DNA of 64,000 nucleotides from Natronococcus sp. A-GB7 (GTDB taxonomy: Archaea; Halobacteriota; Halobacteria; Halobacteriales; Natrialbaceae): positions 1 to 64,000 of the forward strand of contig NZ_JARUKV010000014.1 in assembly GCF_029688865.1 (NCBI RefSeq), in the 5' to 3' direction. Below the pieces are notes generated by a model that did not search any database, was not told the origin of the DNA, and saw only the letters and a list, made by a program, of their open reading frames with translations. Below, piece after piece: positions 25,037 to 35,111 of this stretch (positions within the stretch are counted from its first letter, which is position 1; each line of letters opens with the position of its first letter). Both the position numbers and the translations under genes were made by a program.

Positions 25037-25989
25037 TGGCTGACGAACACCAGTTCATCGAAAACGGCCTGCAGCGGTCTCAGATCGACGAGTTCTTCGA
25101 AGAAGAGCTCGGCCGCGCAGGCTACGGCGGTATGGACGTCGCCAAGACGCCGATGGGAACCCAGATCGTTCTCAAGGCCGAGAAGCCGGGGATGGTCATC
25201 GGCAAGGGCGGCGAGAACATCCGGAAGGTCACGACGGCTCTCGAGGAGAAGTTCAACCTCGAGGACCCCCAGATCGACGTCCAGGAGGTCGACGAACCCG
25301 ACCTCAACGCACGGATCGTCGCGGACCGACTGGCCAACGCACTCGAGCGTGGCTGGTACTTCCGGAAGGCCGGTCACACCACGATCGACCGAATCATGGA
25401 CTCCGGCGCGCTCGGCGCAGAGATCGTCCTCTCCGGGAAGGTCACTGGCGCTCGCTCGCGCGTCGAGAAGTTCAACCGCGGCTACATCAAGCACAACGGC
25501 GAGCCCGCCGAAGAGGTCGTCGACCACGGCCAGGGCGTCGCAGTGATGAAGCTCGGCACGATCGGCGTCGACGTGAAGATCATCCCGCCGGGTGCCGAAC
25601 TCCCCGACGACTTCCAGGTCCACGACGAGATGGACCCCGAAGAGGTCGTCCCCGACGCCGTCGAAGCCAACGAGGCCGAGGGCGTCGAGGAGCTGCTCGA
25701 GGGCGAGCCCGAGGAGGCCGAGGCCACCGAGGAAGGCGCCGAAGCCCCCGCCGAGGACGCCGTCGAGCCCGAGCCCGAGGAAGAGGACATCGAGGAGGTC
25801 ATCGAAGCGGAGGTCGACGCCGTCGAAGACGAGGACGTCGACATCCCCGACGAAGCGCCAATCGAGGAGGACTTAGACGAGCTCGAGGAGGACGTCGAAG
25901 CCGAGGCCGAGGAGCTGATGGCTGAGATGGACGACGAGGCACAGGACGCCTCCGAAGACGCGGACGAGGACGAGGGAGGTGACGCCTGA
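25036..25989 (+). CDS. rps3: Ribosomal protein uS3 with long acidic tail
   Basis: This 317-residue uS3 contains the KH domain ([16 protein letters not shown]) and the C-terminal domain ([20 protein letters not shown]). From about residue 205 an extremely Glu/Asp/Ala-rich tail of roughly 110 residues follows. Acidic uS3 tails are common in haloarchaea; the length here is at the long end of what I expect. The next gene starts at its final base. Confidence 0.96.
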   Translation: MADEHQFIENGLQRSQIDEFFEEELGRAGYGGMDVAKTPMGTQIVLKAEKPGMVIGKGGENIRKVTTALEEKFNLEDPQIDVQEVDEPDLNARIVADRLANALERGWYFRKAGHTTIDRIMDSGALGAEIVLSGKVTGARSRVEKFNRGYIKHNGEPAEEVVDHGQGVAVMKLGTIGVDVKIIPPGAELPDDFQVHDEMDPEEVVPDAVEANEAEGVEELLEGEPEEAEATEEGAEAPAEDAVEPEPEEEDIEEVIEAEVDAVEDEDVDIPDEAPIEEDLDELEEDVEAEAEELMAEMDDEAQDASEDADEDEGGDA

Positions 25990-26225
25990 TGGCGATCCTC
26001 CACGTCGAAGAGGTCCGTGACATGACCGCCGCCGAGCGAGAGGACGAACTCGAGGAGCTCGAGACCGAGCTGCTCAACCAGAAGTCCGTCCTCGCGGCCG
26101 GTGGCGCCCCGGAGAACCCGGGTCGTATCGGCGAACTGAGCCGCACCATCGCCCGGATCAAGACGATCCAGCGAGAGGAAGGCGACCTCGAGGACGAGGC
26201 CGCAGCGGACGACACCGACGAGTAA
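25989..26225 (+). CDS. rpl29: Ribosomal protein uL29
   Basis: This 78-residue helical hairpin protein of the tunnel exit shows the typical [19 protein letters not shown] helix and [20 protein letters not shown]. It is translationally coupled to rps3 by a 1-bp overlap and lies 10 bp before rnp1. Confidence 0.95.
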   Translation: MAILHVEEVRDMTAAEREDELEELETELLNQKSVLAAGGAPENPGRIGELSRTIARIKTIQREEGDLEDEAAADDTDE

Positions 26226-26235
26226 CACACGAACA

Positions 26236-26703
26236 ATGGCACTAACACCCGAAACGCTGCCCCGACACGAACTCAACGGACTGCCCGTCCGCGTCGTCGA
26301 GAGTGACGACGACGGACGAGTCGGCCTCGAGGGACGGGTCGTCATCGAGACGACCAACACGCTCTCGGTAGAAGTTCGAGAGCAGGGCGCGTCTCGGGTC
26401 GTTATGGTGCCGAAGTCGGGCTCGACGTTCGAGTTCGCGATCACAGATGACGCCGCCGACGCCGCGAAGGCGTCGGGGACCGCGTCCAAACTGGCCGACA
26501 CTCAACCTGCAGGGGCGGACGATTCGTCCGTCCTCGCAGACCGAGTCGGCGGCGATGCCGCCGACTGTCGTGGCGACGATTCTTCACGGAATCGCCGCCA
26601 CGCTGCCGGCGAGGACGTGGCCTACGTTACGGTCGATGGCTCGCGACTGCTCTCACAACCCGCCCGACGCACGGAAACGAATGGTGACTCACCATGGCAA
26701 TAG
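26236..26703 (+). CDS. rnp1: RNase P protein component 1 (Rpp29/Pop4) with insertion
   Basis: This 155-residue protein is the archaeal RNase P subunit Rpp29, needed for 5' processing of tRNAs. The Sm-like barrel is seen at about residues 12-70 (GLPVRVVESDD, VGLEGRVVIETTNTLSVE, MVPKSGSTFEF) and resumes at about 126-146 (DVAYVTVDGSRLL..PARRTE). Residues about 71-125 are a low-complexity insert whose DNA holds three consecutive inverted repeats (26517-26601). It sits at its normal place between uL29 and uS17 and overlaps rps17 by 10 bp. Confidence 0.92.
   Translation: MALTPETLPRHELNGLPVRVVESDDDGRVGLEGRVVIETTNTLSVEVREQGASRVVMVPKSGSTFEFAITDDAADAAKASGTASKLADTQPAGADDSSVLADRVGGDAADCRGDDSSRNRRHAAGEDVAYVTVDGSRLLSQPARRTETNGDSPWQ
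26517..26602. repeat. Three consecutive palindromes inside rnp1
   Basis: Three inverted repeats lie within 86 bp: GGACGA-T-TCGTCC at 26517-26529; 10-bp arms AGTCGGCGGC/GCCGCCGACT at 26544-26566 with a 3-nt loop; and 14-bp arms with one mismatch at 26569-26602 (CGTGGCGACGATTC with GAATCGCCGCCACG). All are in frame and encode the linker that interrupts the Rpp29 barrel. Confidence 0.8.
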
Positions 26704-27143
26704 GATTAGACGTTGAAACCCCTCCGGAACCAGAGAACCCGGAGGAATACGACTACGAGAAGTGTCCGTTCTACGGCGAGCTCTCCGTTCGAGGTCAGAT
26801 CCTCGAGGGGACCGTCATCTCGACGGACATGGACAAGACCGTGGTCGTCGAACGAGAGTACGATGTGGCGGTTCCGAAGTACGACCGCCAGATGAAGCGT
26901 CGCTCGCGCATCCCGGCCCACGTACCGGGCGTGCTCGAGCCGCTCTCGGTCGGTGACACGGTCAAGATCGCAGAGACCCGACCACTGTCGAAGACGAAAT
27001 CGCACGTGGTCGTCGAAGTAACCGAAGAGGCAACCGCGGAGGACATCGCCGCGCTCACCCGTCAGGCCGAGCCTGACCGTGAGCTTTCCAGCAGCGATGT
27101 CACCGAGGGTGCCGAAGAGGAAGCCGTCGAGGGTGATCAGTGA
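26694..27143 (+). CDS. rps17: Ribosomal protein uS17
   Basis: This 149-residue uS17 has an archaeal N-terminal extension with [12 protein letters not shown], then the OB-fold ([40 protein letters not shown], pattern only) and a C-terminal acidic extension. Initiation at 26694 overlaps rnp1 by 10 bp; the stop overlaps rpl14 by one base. Confidence 0.96.
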   Translation: MAIGLDVETPPEPENPEEYDYEKCPFYGELSVRGQILEGTVISTDMDKTVVVEREYDVAVPKYDRQMKRRSRIPAHVPGVLEPLSVGDTVKIAETRPLSKTKSHVVVEVTEEATAEDIAALTRQAEPDRELSSSDVTEGAEEEAVEGDQ

Positions 27144-27541
27144 TGGAGGCGATGAAAGCCGACGTCACCCAGGGCCTGAAGAAGGGATCCCTGGTCACGT
27201 GCGCCGACAACACCGGTGCGCGCGAGCTGAAGGTCATCAGCGTCTCGGGCTACCAGGGCACCAAGAACCGCCAGCCGAAGGCGGGGCTCGGTGACAAGGT
27301 GACCGTCTCGGTCACCAAGGGTACCCCCGAGATGCGCCGCCAGGTCCTCGAGGCCGTCATCGTCCGCCAGCGGAAGTCGATCCGCCGACCCGACGGGACG
27401 CGCGTGAAGTTCGAGGACAACGCGGCGGTCATCATCGACGAGAACGAAGAGCCCCGCGGGACGGAAATCAAGGGCCCGATCGCTCGCGAAGTCGCCGAAC
27501 GCTTCGGCGCGATCGCCTCGACCGCAACGATGATCGTCTGA
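27143..27541 (+). CDS. rpl14: Ribosomal protein uL14
   Basis: This 132-residue uL14 faces the subunit interface. It has [28 protein letters not shown]-like basic loops and [20 protein letters not shown]. The ATG at 27143, overlapping the rps17 stop, is preferred to the GTG three bases earlier. Confidence 0.96.
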   Translation: MEAMKADVTQGLKKGSLVTCADNTGARELKVISVSGYQGTKNRQPKAGLGDKVTVSVTKGTPEMRRQVLEAVIVRQRKSIRRPDGTRVKFEDNAAVIIDENEEPRGTEIKGPIAREVAERFGAIASTATMIV

Positions 27542-27543
27542 GT

Positions 27544-27927
27544 ATGAGCAAGCAACCACACAAACAGCGAACCCAGACGGAGCGTGCACCGCTGCACAAG
27601 CGACAGAAGCAGCTTCACGCGACGCTCTCGGATGACCTCCGCGAGGAGTACGACACGCGACGGACCCGCGTCAACGCGGGCGACACCGTCGAGGTCATGC
27701 GCGGCGACCACGCCGGCGAGACCGGCGAGGTCCTTCGTGCGATCCTCGAGGACGGCACGATCCACGTCGAGGACGTGACCGTCGAGACGGCCGACGGCGA
27801 GGAAGTGCCGCGGCCGCTCGACCCGTCGAACGTCCGGGTCACGGATCTCGACCTCGAGGACGAGCGCCGCGAGGCGCGCCTCGAGGGCGACGCGAACGAA
27901 GACGAAGACGAAGGTGATAGCGAATGA
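27544..27927 (+). CDS. rpl24: Ribosomal protein uL24
   Basis: This 127-residue uL24 is a KOW-domain assembly initiator. It starts with a basic tail ([20 protein letters not shown]) followed by [20 protein letters not shown], the KOW motif. An acidic C-terminal tail follows. It overlaps the eS4 gene by 4 bp. Confidence 0.96.
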   Translation: MSKQPHKQRTQTERAPLHKRQKQLHATLSDDLREEYDTRRTRVNAGDTVEVMRGDHAGETGEVLRAILEDGTIHVEDVTVETADGEEVPRPLDPSNVRVTDLDLEDERREARLEGDANEDEDEGDSE

Positions 27928-28634
27928 CGAAACATCAGAAACGACTGTCCGTGCCGAAGTCCTGGCCAGTCGAGCGAAAGACCGACGTCTTCACGGTCAA
28001 GGCCGACTCCGGCCCGCACGGTGAGGACGGTGTTCCGCTCGTCGTCCTGCTTCGGGACGTGCTCGGCTACGTCGACTCGAAGAAGGAAGCGCGGTACGCC
28101 CTCTCGCAGGACTCGATCCTCGTCAACGGGGAACCGATCAACGACGAACAGCGCCCGATCGGCATGTTCGACATCGTTGCGTTCCCCGGTCGCGAGGAGT
28201 ACTACCGGGTCTTCCCCGACGAGGGTGGCCGACTCGCTTTGACCGAGATCGACGCCGACGACGCCGACAGCCGCCTCGGCAAGATCGAGGGCAAGCGTCA
28301 GGTTCCGGGTGGCGACACCCAGCTGACGCTGCACGACGGAACGAACATCCTCGCCGAGGAAAGCGAGTACAGCACGAACGACTCGGTCGTCGTCGACAAC
28401 GACGACAAGTCGGTCGTCGCACACTTCCCCTACGAGGACGGTGCACTCGTCACGGCCGTTAGCGGCAACCACGGCGGGAAGATCGGCGAGGTCACCGATA
28501 TCGACGTCACCCCCGGCAGCGGCTCGAACATCGTCACCGTCGAGACCGACGACGAGCTGTTCGAGACCGTCGAGGAGTACGTCGTCGTGATCGACGAGAA
28601 CTTCACGGGCGACGAAGGTGATGACGATGAGTAG
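27924..28634 (+). CDS. rps4e: Ribosomal protein eS4
   Basis: This 236-residue archaeal/eukaryotic-type S4e has an N-terminal [18 protein letters not shown] segment, an S4 RNA-binding domain ([23 protein letters not shown], pattern) and a C-terminal KOW domain ([20 protein letters not shown]). It overlaps rpl5 by 8 bp. Confidence 0.95.
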   Translation: MTKHQKRLSVPKSWPVERKTDVFTVKADSGPHGEDGVPLVVLLRDVLGYVDSKKEARYALSQDSILVNGEPINDEQRPIGMFDIVAFPGREEYYRVFPDEGGRLALTEIDADDADSRLGKIEGKRQVPGGDTQLTLHDGTNILAEESEYSTNDSVVVDNDDKSVVAHFPYEDGALVTAVSGNHGGKIGEVTDIDVTPGSGSNIVTVETDDELFETVEEYVVVIDENFTGDEGDDDE

Positions 28635-29166
28635 TGAAGCCGAAGGCGAGTTCCACGAGATGCGCGAGCCCCGCGTCGAGAAGGTCGTCGTCCACATGGG
28701 CGTCGGCCGCGGTGGCCGCGAACTCGGCAAGGCCGAGGACATCATCGAGGAGGTCACGGACCAGCAGAGCGTCCGGACCCAGGCCAAGCGGACCGAGCCC
28801 GACTTCGGCATCCGACAGGGCGACCCGATCGGGACGAAGGTCACCCTTCGCGGCGAGGATGCGGCCGAGTTCCTCGAGACCGCCCTGCCGCTGGCGACGC
28901 TCGCCGAGAACCAGTTCGACAACACTGGGAACTTCAGCTTCGGGGTCGAGGAACACACCGAGTTCCCGAGCCAGGAGTACGACCCGAACGTCGGGATCTA
29001 CGGGATGGACGTTACGGTCAACCTCGTCCGCCCGGGCTACCGCATCGCCAAGCGCGACAAGGTGACTCGATCGATCCCGTCGAAGCACCGACTCACCCCC
29101 GAGGACGCGATTCAGTACCTCGAGGCGAACTTCGACGTCAACGTAGAGGAGTCCACGGATGAGTGA
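28627..29166 (+). CDS. rpl5: Ribosomal protein uL5
   Basis: This 179-residue uL5 binds 5S rRNA and P-site tRNA. Typical pieces are [39 protein letters not shown] and [23 protein letters not shown] at 28627 is chosen over 28618 (GTG) and 28621 (ATG) because it leaves room for the GGTG ribosome-binding site. Confidence 0.95.
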   Translation: MSSEAEGEFHEMREPRVEKVVVHMGVGRGGRELGKAEDIIEEVTDQQSVRTQAKRTEPDFGIRQGDPIGTKVTLRGEDAAEFLETALPLATLAENQFDNTGNFSFGVEEHTEFPSQEYDPNVGIYGMDVTVNLVRPGYRIAKRDKVTRSIPSKHRLTPEDAIQYLEANFDVNVEESTDE

Positions 29167-29341
29167 AACCGACGTAGAAAACGACCAGACGGGCGAGCAC
29201 GCGGCAAAGCGCACCGGCCAGATCGAGGAGTGCCAGCGCTGTGGCCGCAAACAGGGACTCGTCGGCAAGTACGACATCAACCTCTGTCGACAGTGTTTCC
29301 GAGAGATCGCCCGCAACATGGGATTCAGGAAGTACCGATAA
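29159..29341 (+). CDS. rps14: Ribosomal protein uS14, zinc-binding form
   Basis: This 60-residue uS14 has two Cys pairs (EECQRCGRK and LCRQCFRE) that bind one zinc, and the conserved [13 protein letters not shown] end. A polar N-terminus of about 18 residues is extra compared with the minimal form. It overlaps rpl5 by 8 bp. Confidence 0.96.
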   Translation: MSETDVENDQTGEHAAKRTGQIEECQRCGRKQGLVGKYDINLCRQCFREIARNMGFRKYR

Positions 29342-29342
29342 C

Positions 29343-29735
29343 ATGACTGGAAACGACCCACTCAGCAACGCGCTCTCGGGGATCGACAACGCCGAGAGCG
29401 TCGGGAAACTGAGCCACGAGGTAACGCCCGCTTCGAACGAGATCGGCAACGTGCTCGAGGTCTTCTACGACCGCGGGTACATCGACGGCTTCGAGTTCGT
29501 CGACGACGGTAAGGCCGGTCAGTTCGAGGTCGAACTGAAAGGAGCGATCAACGAGTGTGGCCCCGTTAAGCCCCGCTACGCAGCCGGTGCCGAGGACTTC
29601 GAGAAGTGGGAGAAGCGATACCTCCCGGCTCGAGACTTCGGCGCGCTCGTCGTTACGACGAGCAGTGGCATCATGAGCCACTACGAGGCGCGCGAGCAGG
29701 GGATCGGCGGCCAGGTGATCGCATACGTCTACTAA
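29343..29735 (+). CDS. rps8: Ribosomal protein uS8
   Basis: This 130-residue uS8 binds helix 21 of 16S rRNA. It starts [18 protein letters not shown] and ends with the conserved [19 protein letters not shown] and [11 protein letters not shown]. The ATG at 29343 directly follows the rps14 stop. Confidence 0.96.
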   Translation: MTGNDPLSNALSGIDNAESVGKLSHEVTPASNEIGNVLEVFYDRGYIDGFEFVDDGKAGQFEVELKGAINECGPVKPRYAAGAEDFEKWEKRYLPARDFGALVVTTSSGIMSHYEAREQGIGGQVIAYVY

Positions 29736-29737
29736 TC

Positions 29738-30271
29738 ATGCGAGTCGAACTGGAAACCCCCGAAAACGTAACTGTCGAGGTCGATCATCTCGACGTGACC
29801 GTCGACGGACCCGAGGGCGCCGTGACCCGGCGTCTCTGGTACCCCGACGTGACCGTCGAAGCGGAAGACGACCAGGTGGTCATCGAAAGTGCGGCCGAGG
29901 ACGCGAAGACGAACGCGACCGTCGGCACCTTCGAGAGTCACCTGAAGAACGCGTTCCACGGCGTGACCGAGGGCTGGGAGTACAAGATGGAGGTCTTCTA
30001 CTCTCACTTCCCGATGCAGGTCCGCGTGGAGGGCGACGACGTCGTCATCGAGAACTTCCTCGGCGAGAAGGCACCGCGACGCACGACTATCCACGGTGAG
30101 ACCGACGTCTCCGTCGACGACGAACGGCTCGTCCTCTCCGGTCCGAACAAGGAGGACGTCGGCCAGACGGCGGCAGACATCGAGCAGCTGACCCGAGTCA
30201 GCGGCAAGGACACCCGCGTCTTCCAGGACGGGGTCTACATCACCGAGAAACCCGCGAAAGGAGGTGCCTGA
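29738..30271 (+). CDS. rpl6: Ribosomal protein uL6
   Basis: This 177-residue uL6 lies near the sarcin-ricin loop. It starts MRVELETPENVTVEVDHLDV and has the second-domain motifs VENFLGEKAPRR (seen as IENFLGEKAPRR) and DVGQTAADIEQLTRV, ending FQDGVYI. It lies 2 bp after rps8 and 3 bp before eL32. Confidence 0.96.
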   Translation: MRVELETPENVTVEVDHLDVTVDGPEGAVTRRLWYPDVTVEAEDDQVVIESAAEDAKTNATVGTFESHLKNAFHGVTEGWEYKMEVFYSHFPMQVRVEGDDVVIENFLGEKAPRRTTIHGETDVSVDDERLVLSGPNKEDVGQTAADIEQLTRVSGKDTRVFQDGVYITEKPAKGGA

Positions 30272-30274
30272 TAG

Positions 30275-31027
30275 ATGGCTGACGACGAACCAGAGACCGA
30301 GACCGAGGACGCCGCGGCCGAAGAGGGTCCGCAGGATCTCGAGGATATCAGCGGCGTCGGCGCGAGCAAGGCCGACGCGCTCCGCGACGCCGGCTTCGAG
30401 ACGATCGACGACGTCAAGGAGGCCGACCAGGAGGACCTGGCCGAGGCCGACGGCGTCGGAAACGCACTCGCAGCTCGTATCAAGGCCGACGTCGGCGACC
30501 TCGAGGTAACCGAGGAGACCGAGGCCGAGATCGAAGACGAGGGCGTCGAGGAAGCAGAAGAGCCAGAAGAGGACGTCGAGACCGAACTGCAGCCCCGCGG
30601 GCTGACCGAGAAGACGCCCGAGCTCTCCGAGGAGGAGCAGCGCCTGCTCACCCGACGCAAGCAGGCGGGCAAGCCGCAGTTCAATCGACAGGACTACCAC
30701 AAGAAAAAGCGGACGCCCGAATCCTGGCGCCGTCCCCGTGGCCAGCTCTCGAAGCAGCGCCGCGGCATCAAGGGCAAGGGCCCGAAGGTCCAGGCCGGCT
30801 ACCGAACCCCCGAAGCGGTTCGTGGCAAACACCCGAGCGGATTCGACGAGGTCTACGTCGAGAACACGGACGATCTCGAGGGTGTCGACGGCGACACGGA
30901 GGCGGTCCGCATCTCCTCCTCGGTCGGCGCGCGCAAGCGCGAGCGCATCGAGGAGCAGGCCGAGGATCAGGGCGTTCGCGTCCTGAACCCGACCTACGAG
31001 GAAGTCGAGGTGGAATCCAATGACTGA
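30275..31027 (+). CDS. rpl32e: Ribosomal protein eL32 with helix-hairpin-helix extension
   Basis: This 250-residue eL32 has the canonical domain in its second half ([39 protein letters not shown]). The first about 100 residues are an acidic extension with a HhH-like module ([20 protein letters not shown] and [14 protein letters not shown]) typical of haloarchaeal eL32. It overlaps rpl19e by 8 bp. Confidence 0.95.
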   Translation: MADDEPETETEDAAAEEGPQDLEDISGVGASKADALRDAGFETIDDVKEADQEDLAEADGVGNALAARIKADVGDLEVTEETEAEIEDEGVEEAEEPEEDVETELQPRGLTEKTPELSEEEQRLLTRRKQAGKPQFNRQDYHKKKRTPESWRRPRGQLSKQRRGIKGKGPKVQAGYRTPEAVRGKHPSGFDEVYVENTDDLEGVDGDTEAVRISSSVGARKRERIEEQAEDQGVRVLNPTYEEVEVESND

Positions 31028-31469
31028 TCTCTCCGCACAGAAGCGACTGGCGGCCGACGTCCTCGACGTCGGCAAGAACCGCGTCTGGATCGACCCGGAC
31101 GCCCAGGGAGACATCGCCGAGGCGATCACCCGCGACGAGATCCGCGAACTCGTCGAGGACGGCCGTATTCAGGCCAAGGACGCCCGCGGCAACTCCCGAG
31201 GTCGCGCCCGCGAGCGCAACGCGAAACGCGCCTACGGCCACCGCAAGGGCCAGGGCAAGCGCAAGGGCAAGAAGGGCGCCCGCCAGAGCGAGAAAGACGA
31301 GTGGCAGGACAAGATTCGTGCACAGCGCCGGAAGCTGCGCGAACTCCGCGACAAGGGCGAGATCACGCCCACGCAGTACCGCGAGCTCTACAAGAAGGCT
31401 GGCGGTGGCGAGTTCCGTAGCGTCCGCTACCTGTTGAACTACATCGACGAAACCTACGGTGACCAGTAA
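31020..31469 (+). CDS. rpl19e: Ribosomal protein eL19
   Basis: This 149-residue eL19 shows [20 protein letters not shown] and the very basic long helix ([20 protein letters not shown]), then [15 protein letters not shown]. It contacts both subunits. It overlaps rpl18 by one base. Confidence 0.96.
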   Translation: MTDLSAQKRLAADVLDVGKNRVWIDPDAQGDIAEAITRDEIRELVEDGRIQAKDARGNSRGRARERNAKRAYGHRKGQGKRKGKKGARQSEKDEWQDKIRAQRRKLRELRDKGEITPTQYRELYKKAGGGEFRSVRYLLNYIDETYGDQ

Positions 31470-32017
31470 TGGCGACAGGACCACGATACAACGTTCCGAT
31501 GCGTCGTCGCCGTGAGGTCCGGACGGACTACCATCAGAGGTTGCGCCTGCTGAAATCGGACAAGCCCCGCCTCGTTGCTCGGAAGAGCAACAAGCACACT
31601 ACGGCGCAGCTGATCGTTCCGGGCCCACAGGGCGACGAGACGCTCGCGAGCGCACACTCGAGCGATCTCGAGGAGTACGGTTGGGAAGCACCCACGAGCA
31701 ACATTTCCGCGGCCTATCTGACCGGCCTGCTGGCCGGCAAGCGGGCGGTCGACGCCGGCCTCGAGGAAGCCGTCCTCGACATCGGCCTCAACAAGGCGAC
31801 GCCGGGCAACAAGGTGTTCGCCGTTCAGGAGGGGGCGATCGACGCCGGTCTCGAGATCCCGCACAACGATAGCGTGCTCGCGGACTGGTCGCGTACCCGC
31901 GGCGAGCATATCGCCGAGTACGCCGAGCAGCTCGACGAGCCGCTGTACAGCGGCGAGTTCGACGCGACAGAGCTACCAGAACACTTCGACGAGGTACGAG
32001 AGGCGATTCTCGAATGA
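31469..32017 (+). CDS. rpl18: Ribosomal protein uL18
   Basis: This 182-residue uL18 binds 5S rRNA. The start [20 protein letters not shown] and [20 protein letters not shown] are archaeal signatures, and [20 protein letters not shown] is conserved. It overlaps rps5 by 4 bp. Confidence 0.96.
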   Translation: MATGPRYNVPMRRRREVRTDYHQRLRLLKSDKPRLVARKSNKHTTAQLIVPGPQGDETLASAHSSDLEEYGWEAPTSNISAAYLTGLLAGKRAVDAGLEEAVLDIGLNKATPGNKVFAVQEGAIDAGLEIPHNDSVLADWSRTRGEHIAEYAEQLDEPLYSGEFDATELPEHFDEVREAILE

Positions 32018-32673
32018 GTGGAAACAACTACAACGACGGTGGATGGGAACCCGTCACCCGTCTCGGCCGAATGGTCCAGGAGGGCGAAATCGACACGATG
32101 GAGGACGCCCTCAACTCGGGACTCCCGCTAAAGGAGCCCGAGATCGTCGACCAGCTCCTTCCCGGACTGGACGACGAGGTGCTGGACATCAACATGGTCC
32201 AGCGCATGACCGACTCCGGACGACGCGTGAAGTTCCGCTGTGTGGTCGCCGTCGGCGACCGCAACGGCTACGTCGGCTACGCGGAAGGCCGCGACGACCA
32301 GGTCGGGTCCGCCATCCAGAAGGCGATCGGTATCGCGAAGCTAAACATCATCCAGGTCCCCCGCGGATCGGGCTCCTGGGAGGACCGCTCGGACCGACCA
32401 CACTCGCTGACCCGACAGACGACCGGCAAGGCCGGCTCCGTCGAGGTCGAGCTGATCCCCGCCCCCGAGGGGCTGGGACTGGCCGCCAGCGACACGGTTC
32501 GTGCCGTCCTCGAACTGGCCGGCATCGAGAACGCCTGGACGAAGAGCCACGGCAACACGCGGACGACGGTCAACCTCGCGAAGGCGACGTTCAACGCGCT
32601 CGAGAACGCCTCGCAGTCGCGCCATCCGAGCTCCCGGAGCGGCCGGGAGGAAGCGGAGGTGGCTGACCAATGA
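32014..32673 (+). CDS. rps5: Ribosomal protein uS5
   Basis: This 219-residue uS5 has the double-stranded-RNA-binding-like domain ([20 protein letters not shown]) and the fidelity-domain stretch ([20 protein letters not shown]). The archaeal N-terminal extension (about 50 residues) is present. It overlaps rpl30 by 4 bp. Confidence 0.96.
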   Translation: MSGNNYNDGGWEPVTRLGRMVQEGEIDTMEDALNSGLPLKEPEIVDQLLPGLDDEVLDINMVQRMTDSGRRVKFRCVVAVGDRNGYVGYAEGRDDQVGSAIQKAIGIAKLNIIQVPRGSGSWEDRSDRPHSLTRQTTGKAGSVEVELIPAPEGLGLAASDTVRAVLELAGIENAWTKSHGNTRTTVNLAKATFNALENASQSRHPSSRSGREEAEVADQ

Positions 32674-33137
32674 GAGCGGTCGTCCAGGTTCGCGGCGAGG
32701 TCAACCGCAACACCGACATCCAGGACACCCTGGAGATGCTCAACATCCACAGCGTCAACCACTGCGCGCTCGTCCCCGAGACGGATACGTACGACGGGAT
32801 GGTCGCCAAGGTCAACGACTACGTTGCGATCGGCGAACCCGATCAGGACGTCCTCGAGACCGTCCTCGCCAAGCGCGCGGAACCGCTCGAGGGGCGACAG
32901 GCGGACGTCGACGAGGAATGGCTCGCCGAGAACACCGCGTACGACGACTTCGGTGCGCTCGCCGACGCGCTGCTCGCTGAGGAGACGACCCTTCGCGAGG
33001 AGGGTCTCTCCCCGACGCTGCGTCTCCACCCCCCACGCGGCGGTCACGAGGGGATCAAGAACCCGACCGTGGACGGCGGCCAACTCGGAAAACATACAAC
33101 CGAGGAGATTAATCAACTGTTAGAATCGATGCGATAA
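32670..33137 (+). CDS. rpl30: Ribosomal protein uL30
   Basis: This 155-residue long archaeal uL30 starts [20 protein letters not shown] and includes [19 protein letters not shown] and [13 protein letters not shown]. It is followed by rpl15 after 3 bp. Confidence 0.96.
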   Translation: MRAVVQVRGEVNRNTDIQDTLEMLNIHSVNHCALVPETDTYDGMVAKVNDYVAIGEPDQDVLETVLAKRAEPLEGRQADVDEEWLAENTAYDDFGALADALLAEETTLREEGLSPTLRLHPPRGGHEGIKNPTVDGGQLGKHTTEEINQLLESMR

Positions 33138-33140
33138 ACC

Positions 33141-33653
33141 ATGACGAGTAAAAAACGACGCCAGCGCGGATCCCGGACGCACAGCGGCGGCTCCCACAAG
33201 AACCGCCGAGGAGCCGGCCATCGCGGCGGACGCGGACGTGCCGGCCGCAGCAAACACGAGTTCCACAACTACGAACCGAAGGGCAAACACGGCTTCAACC
33301 GACCGGACGAGCTTCAGGCCGACGTCGCCGAGATCGACGTCCAGAAGCTCGACGAGGACGCGATCCTCTACGCCGCCGAGGGTGAGGCCGAGGAGACCGA
33401 CGACGGTTACCGACTCGACGCGCGCGATATCGTCGAGAGCGGCCACGACGTCGACGTCGTGAAGGTACTTGGCTCCGGCCAGGTCCGGAACACACTCGAG
33501 GTCACGGCAGACGCCTTCTCGGCGGCTGCCCAGGCGAAGCTCGAGGACGCCGGCGGGAAGGCGGTGCTCTCCGAGCGAGCCCAGCAGGAAGCCGAGGGCG
33601 AAGCTGAGGCCGAGGGCGACACCGACGACGAGTCAGAACAGGTCGAGGACTAA
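33141..33653 (+). CDS. rpl15: Ribosomal protein uL15
   Basis: This 170-residue uL15 begins with the Gly/Arg/His-rich rRNA-embedded arm (RTHSGGSHKNRRGAGHRGGR) and continues with the globular domain (VKVLGSGQVRNTLEVTADAF). An acidic C-terminal tail is halophile-specific. It lies 3 bp before secY. Confidence 0.96.
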   Translation: MTSKKRRQRGSRTHSGGSHKNRRGAGHRGGRGRAGRSKHEFHNYEPKGKHGFNRPDELQADVAEIDVQKLDEDAILYAAEGEAEETDDGYRLDARDIVESGHDVDVVKVLGSGQVRNTLEVTADAFSAAAQAKLEDAGGKAVLSERAQQEAEGEAEAEGDTDDESEQVED

Positions 33654-33656
33654 CGC

Positions 33657-35111
33657 ATGGGATGGAAGGAAGCCGCTGAACCGGTTCTGACACGGATGCC
33701 GACGGTACGTCGTCCGGAGGGGCACGTCCCCTTCAAGCGAAAGCTAGCGTGGACGGCCGGCATCCTCGTGTTGTACTTTTTCCTGACGAACATCGCCCTG
33801 CTTGGGATGCAGGCCGATGGTGCAACCGACCTCTTCGGGGAGTTCCGTGCGATCCTCGCCGGTGAGCACGGTTCGTTGCTCCAGGTCGGTATCGGTCCGA
33901 TCGTCACGGCAAGCATCGTGATGCAGCTACTAGGCGGGGCGAACCTCCTGGGTCTCGACACCGACGACCCACGGGATCAGGTGCTCTACCAGGGACTCCA
34001 GAAGCTTCTGGTCATCATCATGACGGCGCTAACCGCGCTCCCGATGGTGTTCGCCGGCGGCTTCCTCCCCGTCCAGCAGTCGCTGTCGCTCGGCGGGCTC
34101 ACCTTCGACAGCACGCAGCTCCAGGTGCTGATGTTCCTCCAGATCTTCATGGGCGGGGTTCTTATCCTGTACATGGACGAGGTCGTCAGCAAGTGGGGTG
34201 TCGGCAGCGGGATCGGCCTGTTCATCATCGCCGGCGTGAGCCAGCGACTGGTCACCGGATTCATCCAGCCCGCAGAGGGCGGGTTCTTCTACGACTGGTA
34301 CCAGATCATCTTCGGCGACGTCGATCTCGCCGGGGACACGCTGAACACGCTGTTGCTCGGTGAGGGCCAGATCATCGCCCTCATGACGACGCTGCTGATC
34401 TTCGGGATCGTCGTCTACGCCGAGTCCGTGCGCGTCGAGATCCCGCTCAGCCACGCCCGCGTGAAGGGCGCCCGCGGTCGCTTCCCCGTGAAGCTCATCT
34501 ACGCGAGCGTCCTGCCGATGATCCTCGTTCGGGCGCTGCAGGCGAACATCCAGTTCATGGGCCAGATCCTCGACCGGACGTGGGCCGGTATGCCCGCCGC
34601 CCTGGGCCAGTACAACGCACAGGGAGAGCCCGTCAGCGGGTTCTTCTACTACACCGCGCCGATCTACTCGCCGGAAGACTGGATGTGGTGGACCGGTGAG
34701 GTCGCCCAGGCGACGTGGATGGTGCTGATCCGGATCTCCATCGACCTGACGTTCATGGTCATCGGTGGAGCGATCTTCGCCATCTTCTGGGTCGAGACGA
34801 CGAACATGGGGCCGGACGCGACGGCCCGACAGATCCAGAACTCCGGGATGCAGATCCCCGGGTTCCGACAGAACGTCGGCGTCATCGAGAAGGTCATGGA
34901 GCGGTACATCCCGCAGGTGACCGTCATCGGCGGCGCCCTGGTCGGCCTGCTGGCCGTCTGGGCGAACATGCTGGGTACCATCGGCGCCGTCACCGGGACG
35001 GGGCTGCTGCTCGCGGTCTCGATCACGTACAAGCTGTACGAGGAGATCGCCGAGGAGCAGATGATGGAGATGCATCCGATGATGCGCCAGATGTTCGGCC
35101 GCGAAGACTAA
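33657..35111 (+). CDS. secY: Sec translocon subunit SecY
   Basis: This 484-residue protein is the pore subunit of the Sec translocon, with about 10 membrane helices. Recognisable parts: VPFKRKLAWTAGILVLYFFL (helix 1), GIGPIVTASIVMQLLGG (plug and helix 2), KWGVGSGIGLFIIAG, and the basic cytoplasmic loop SHARVKGARGRFPVKLIY that contacts ribosomes or partners. The GRQGR-like helix 9-10 loop is diverged. It is the last gene of the superoperon; adk is not next. Confidence 0.96.
   Translation: MGWKEAAEPVLTRMPTVRRPEGHVPFKRKLAWTAGILVLYFFLTNIALLGMQADGATDLFGEFRAILAGEHGSLLQVGIGPIVTASIVMQLLGGANLLGLDTDDPRDQVLYQGLQKLLVIIMTALTALPMVFAGGFLPVQQSLSLGGLTFDSTQLQVLMFLQIFMGGVLILYMDEVVSKWGVGSGIGLFIIAGVSQRLVTGFIQPAEGGFFYDWYQIIFGDVDLAGDTLNTLLLGEGQIIALMTTLLIFGIVVYAESVRVEIPLSHARVKGARGRFPVKLIYASVLPMILVRALQANIQFMGQILDRTWAGMPAALGQYNAQGEPVSGFFYYTAPIYSPEDWMWWTGEVAQATWMVLIRISIDLTFMVIGGAIFAIFWVETTNMGPDATARQIQNSGMQIPGFRQNVGVIEKVMERYIPQVTVIGGALVGLLAVWANMLGTIGAVTGTGLLLAVSITYKLYEEIAEEQMMEMHPMMRQMFGRED

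Noticed and set aside
25650-25980. Separate acidic gene after rps3
   Set aside because: It is the continuous C-terminal tail of uS3, and the next gene starts at its last base.
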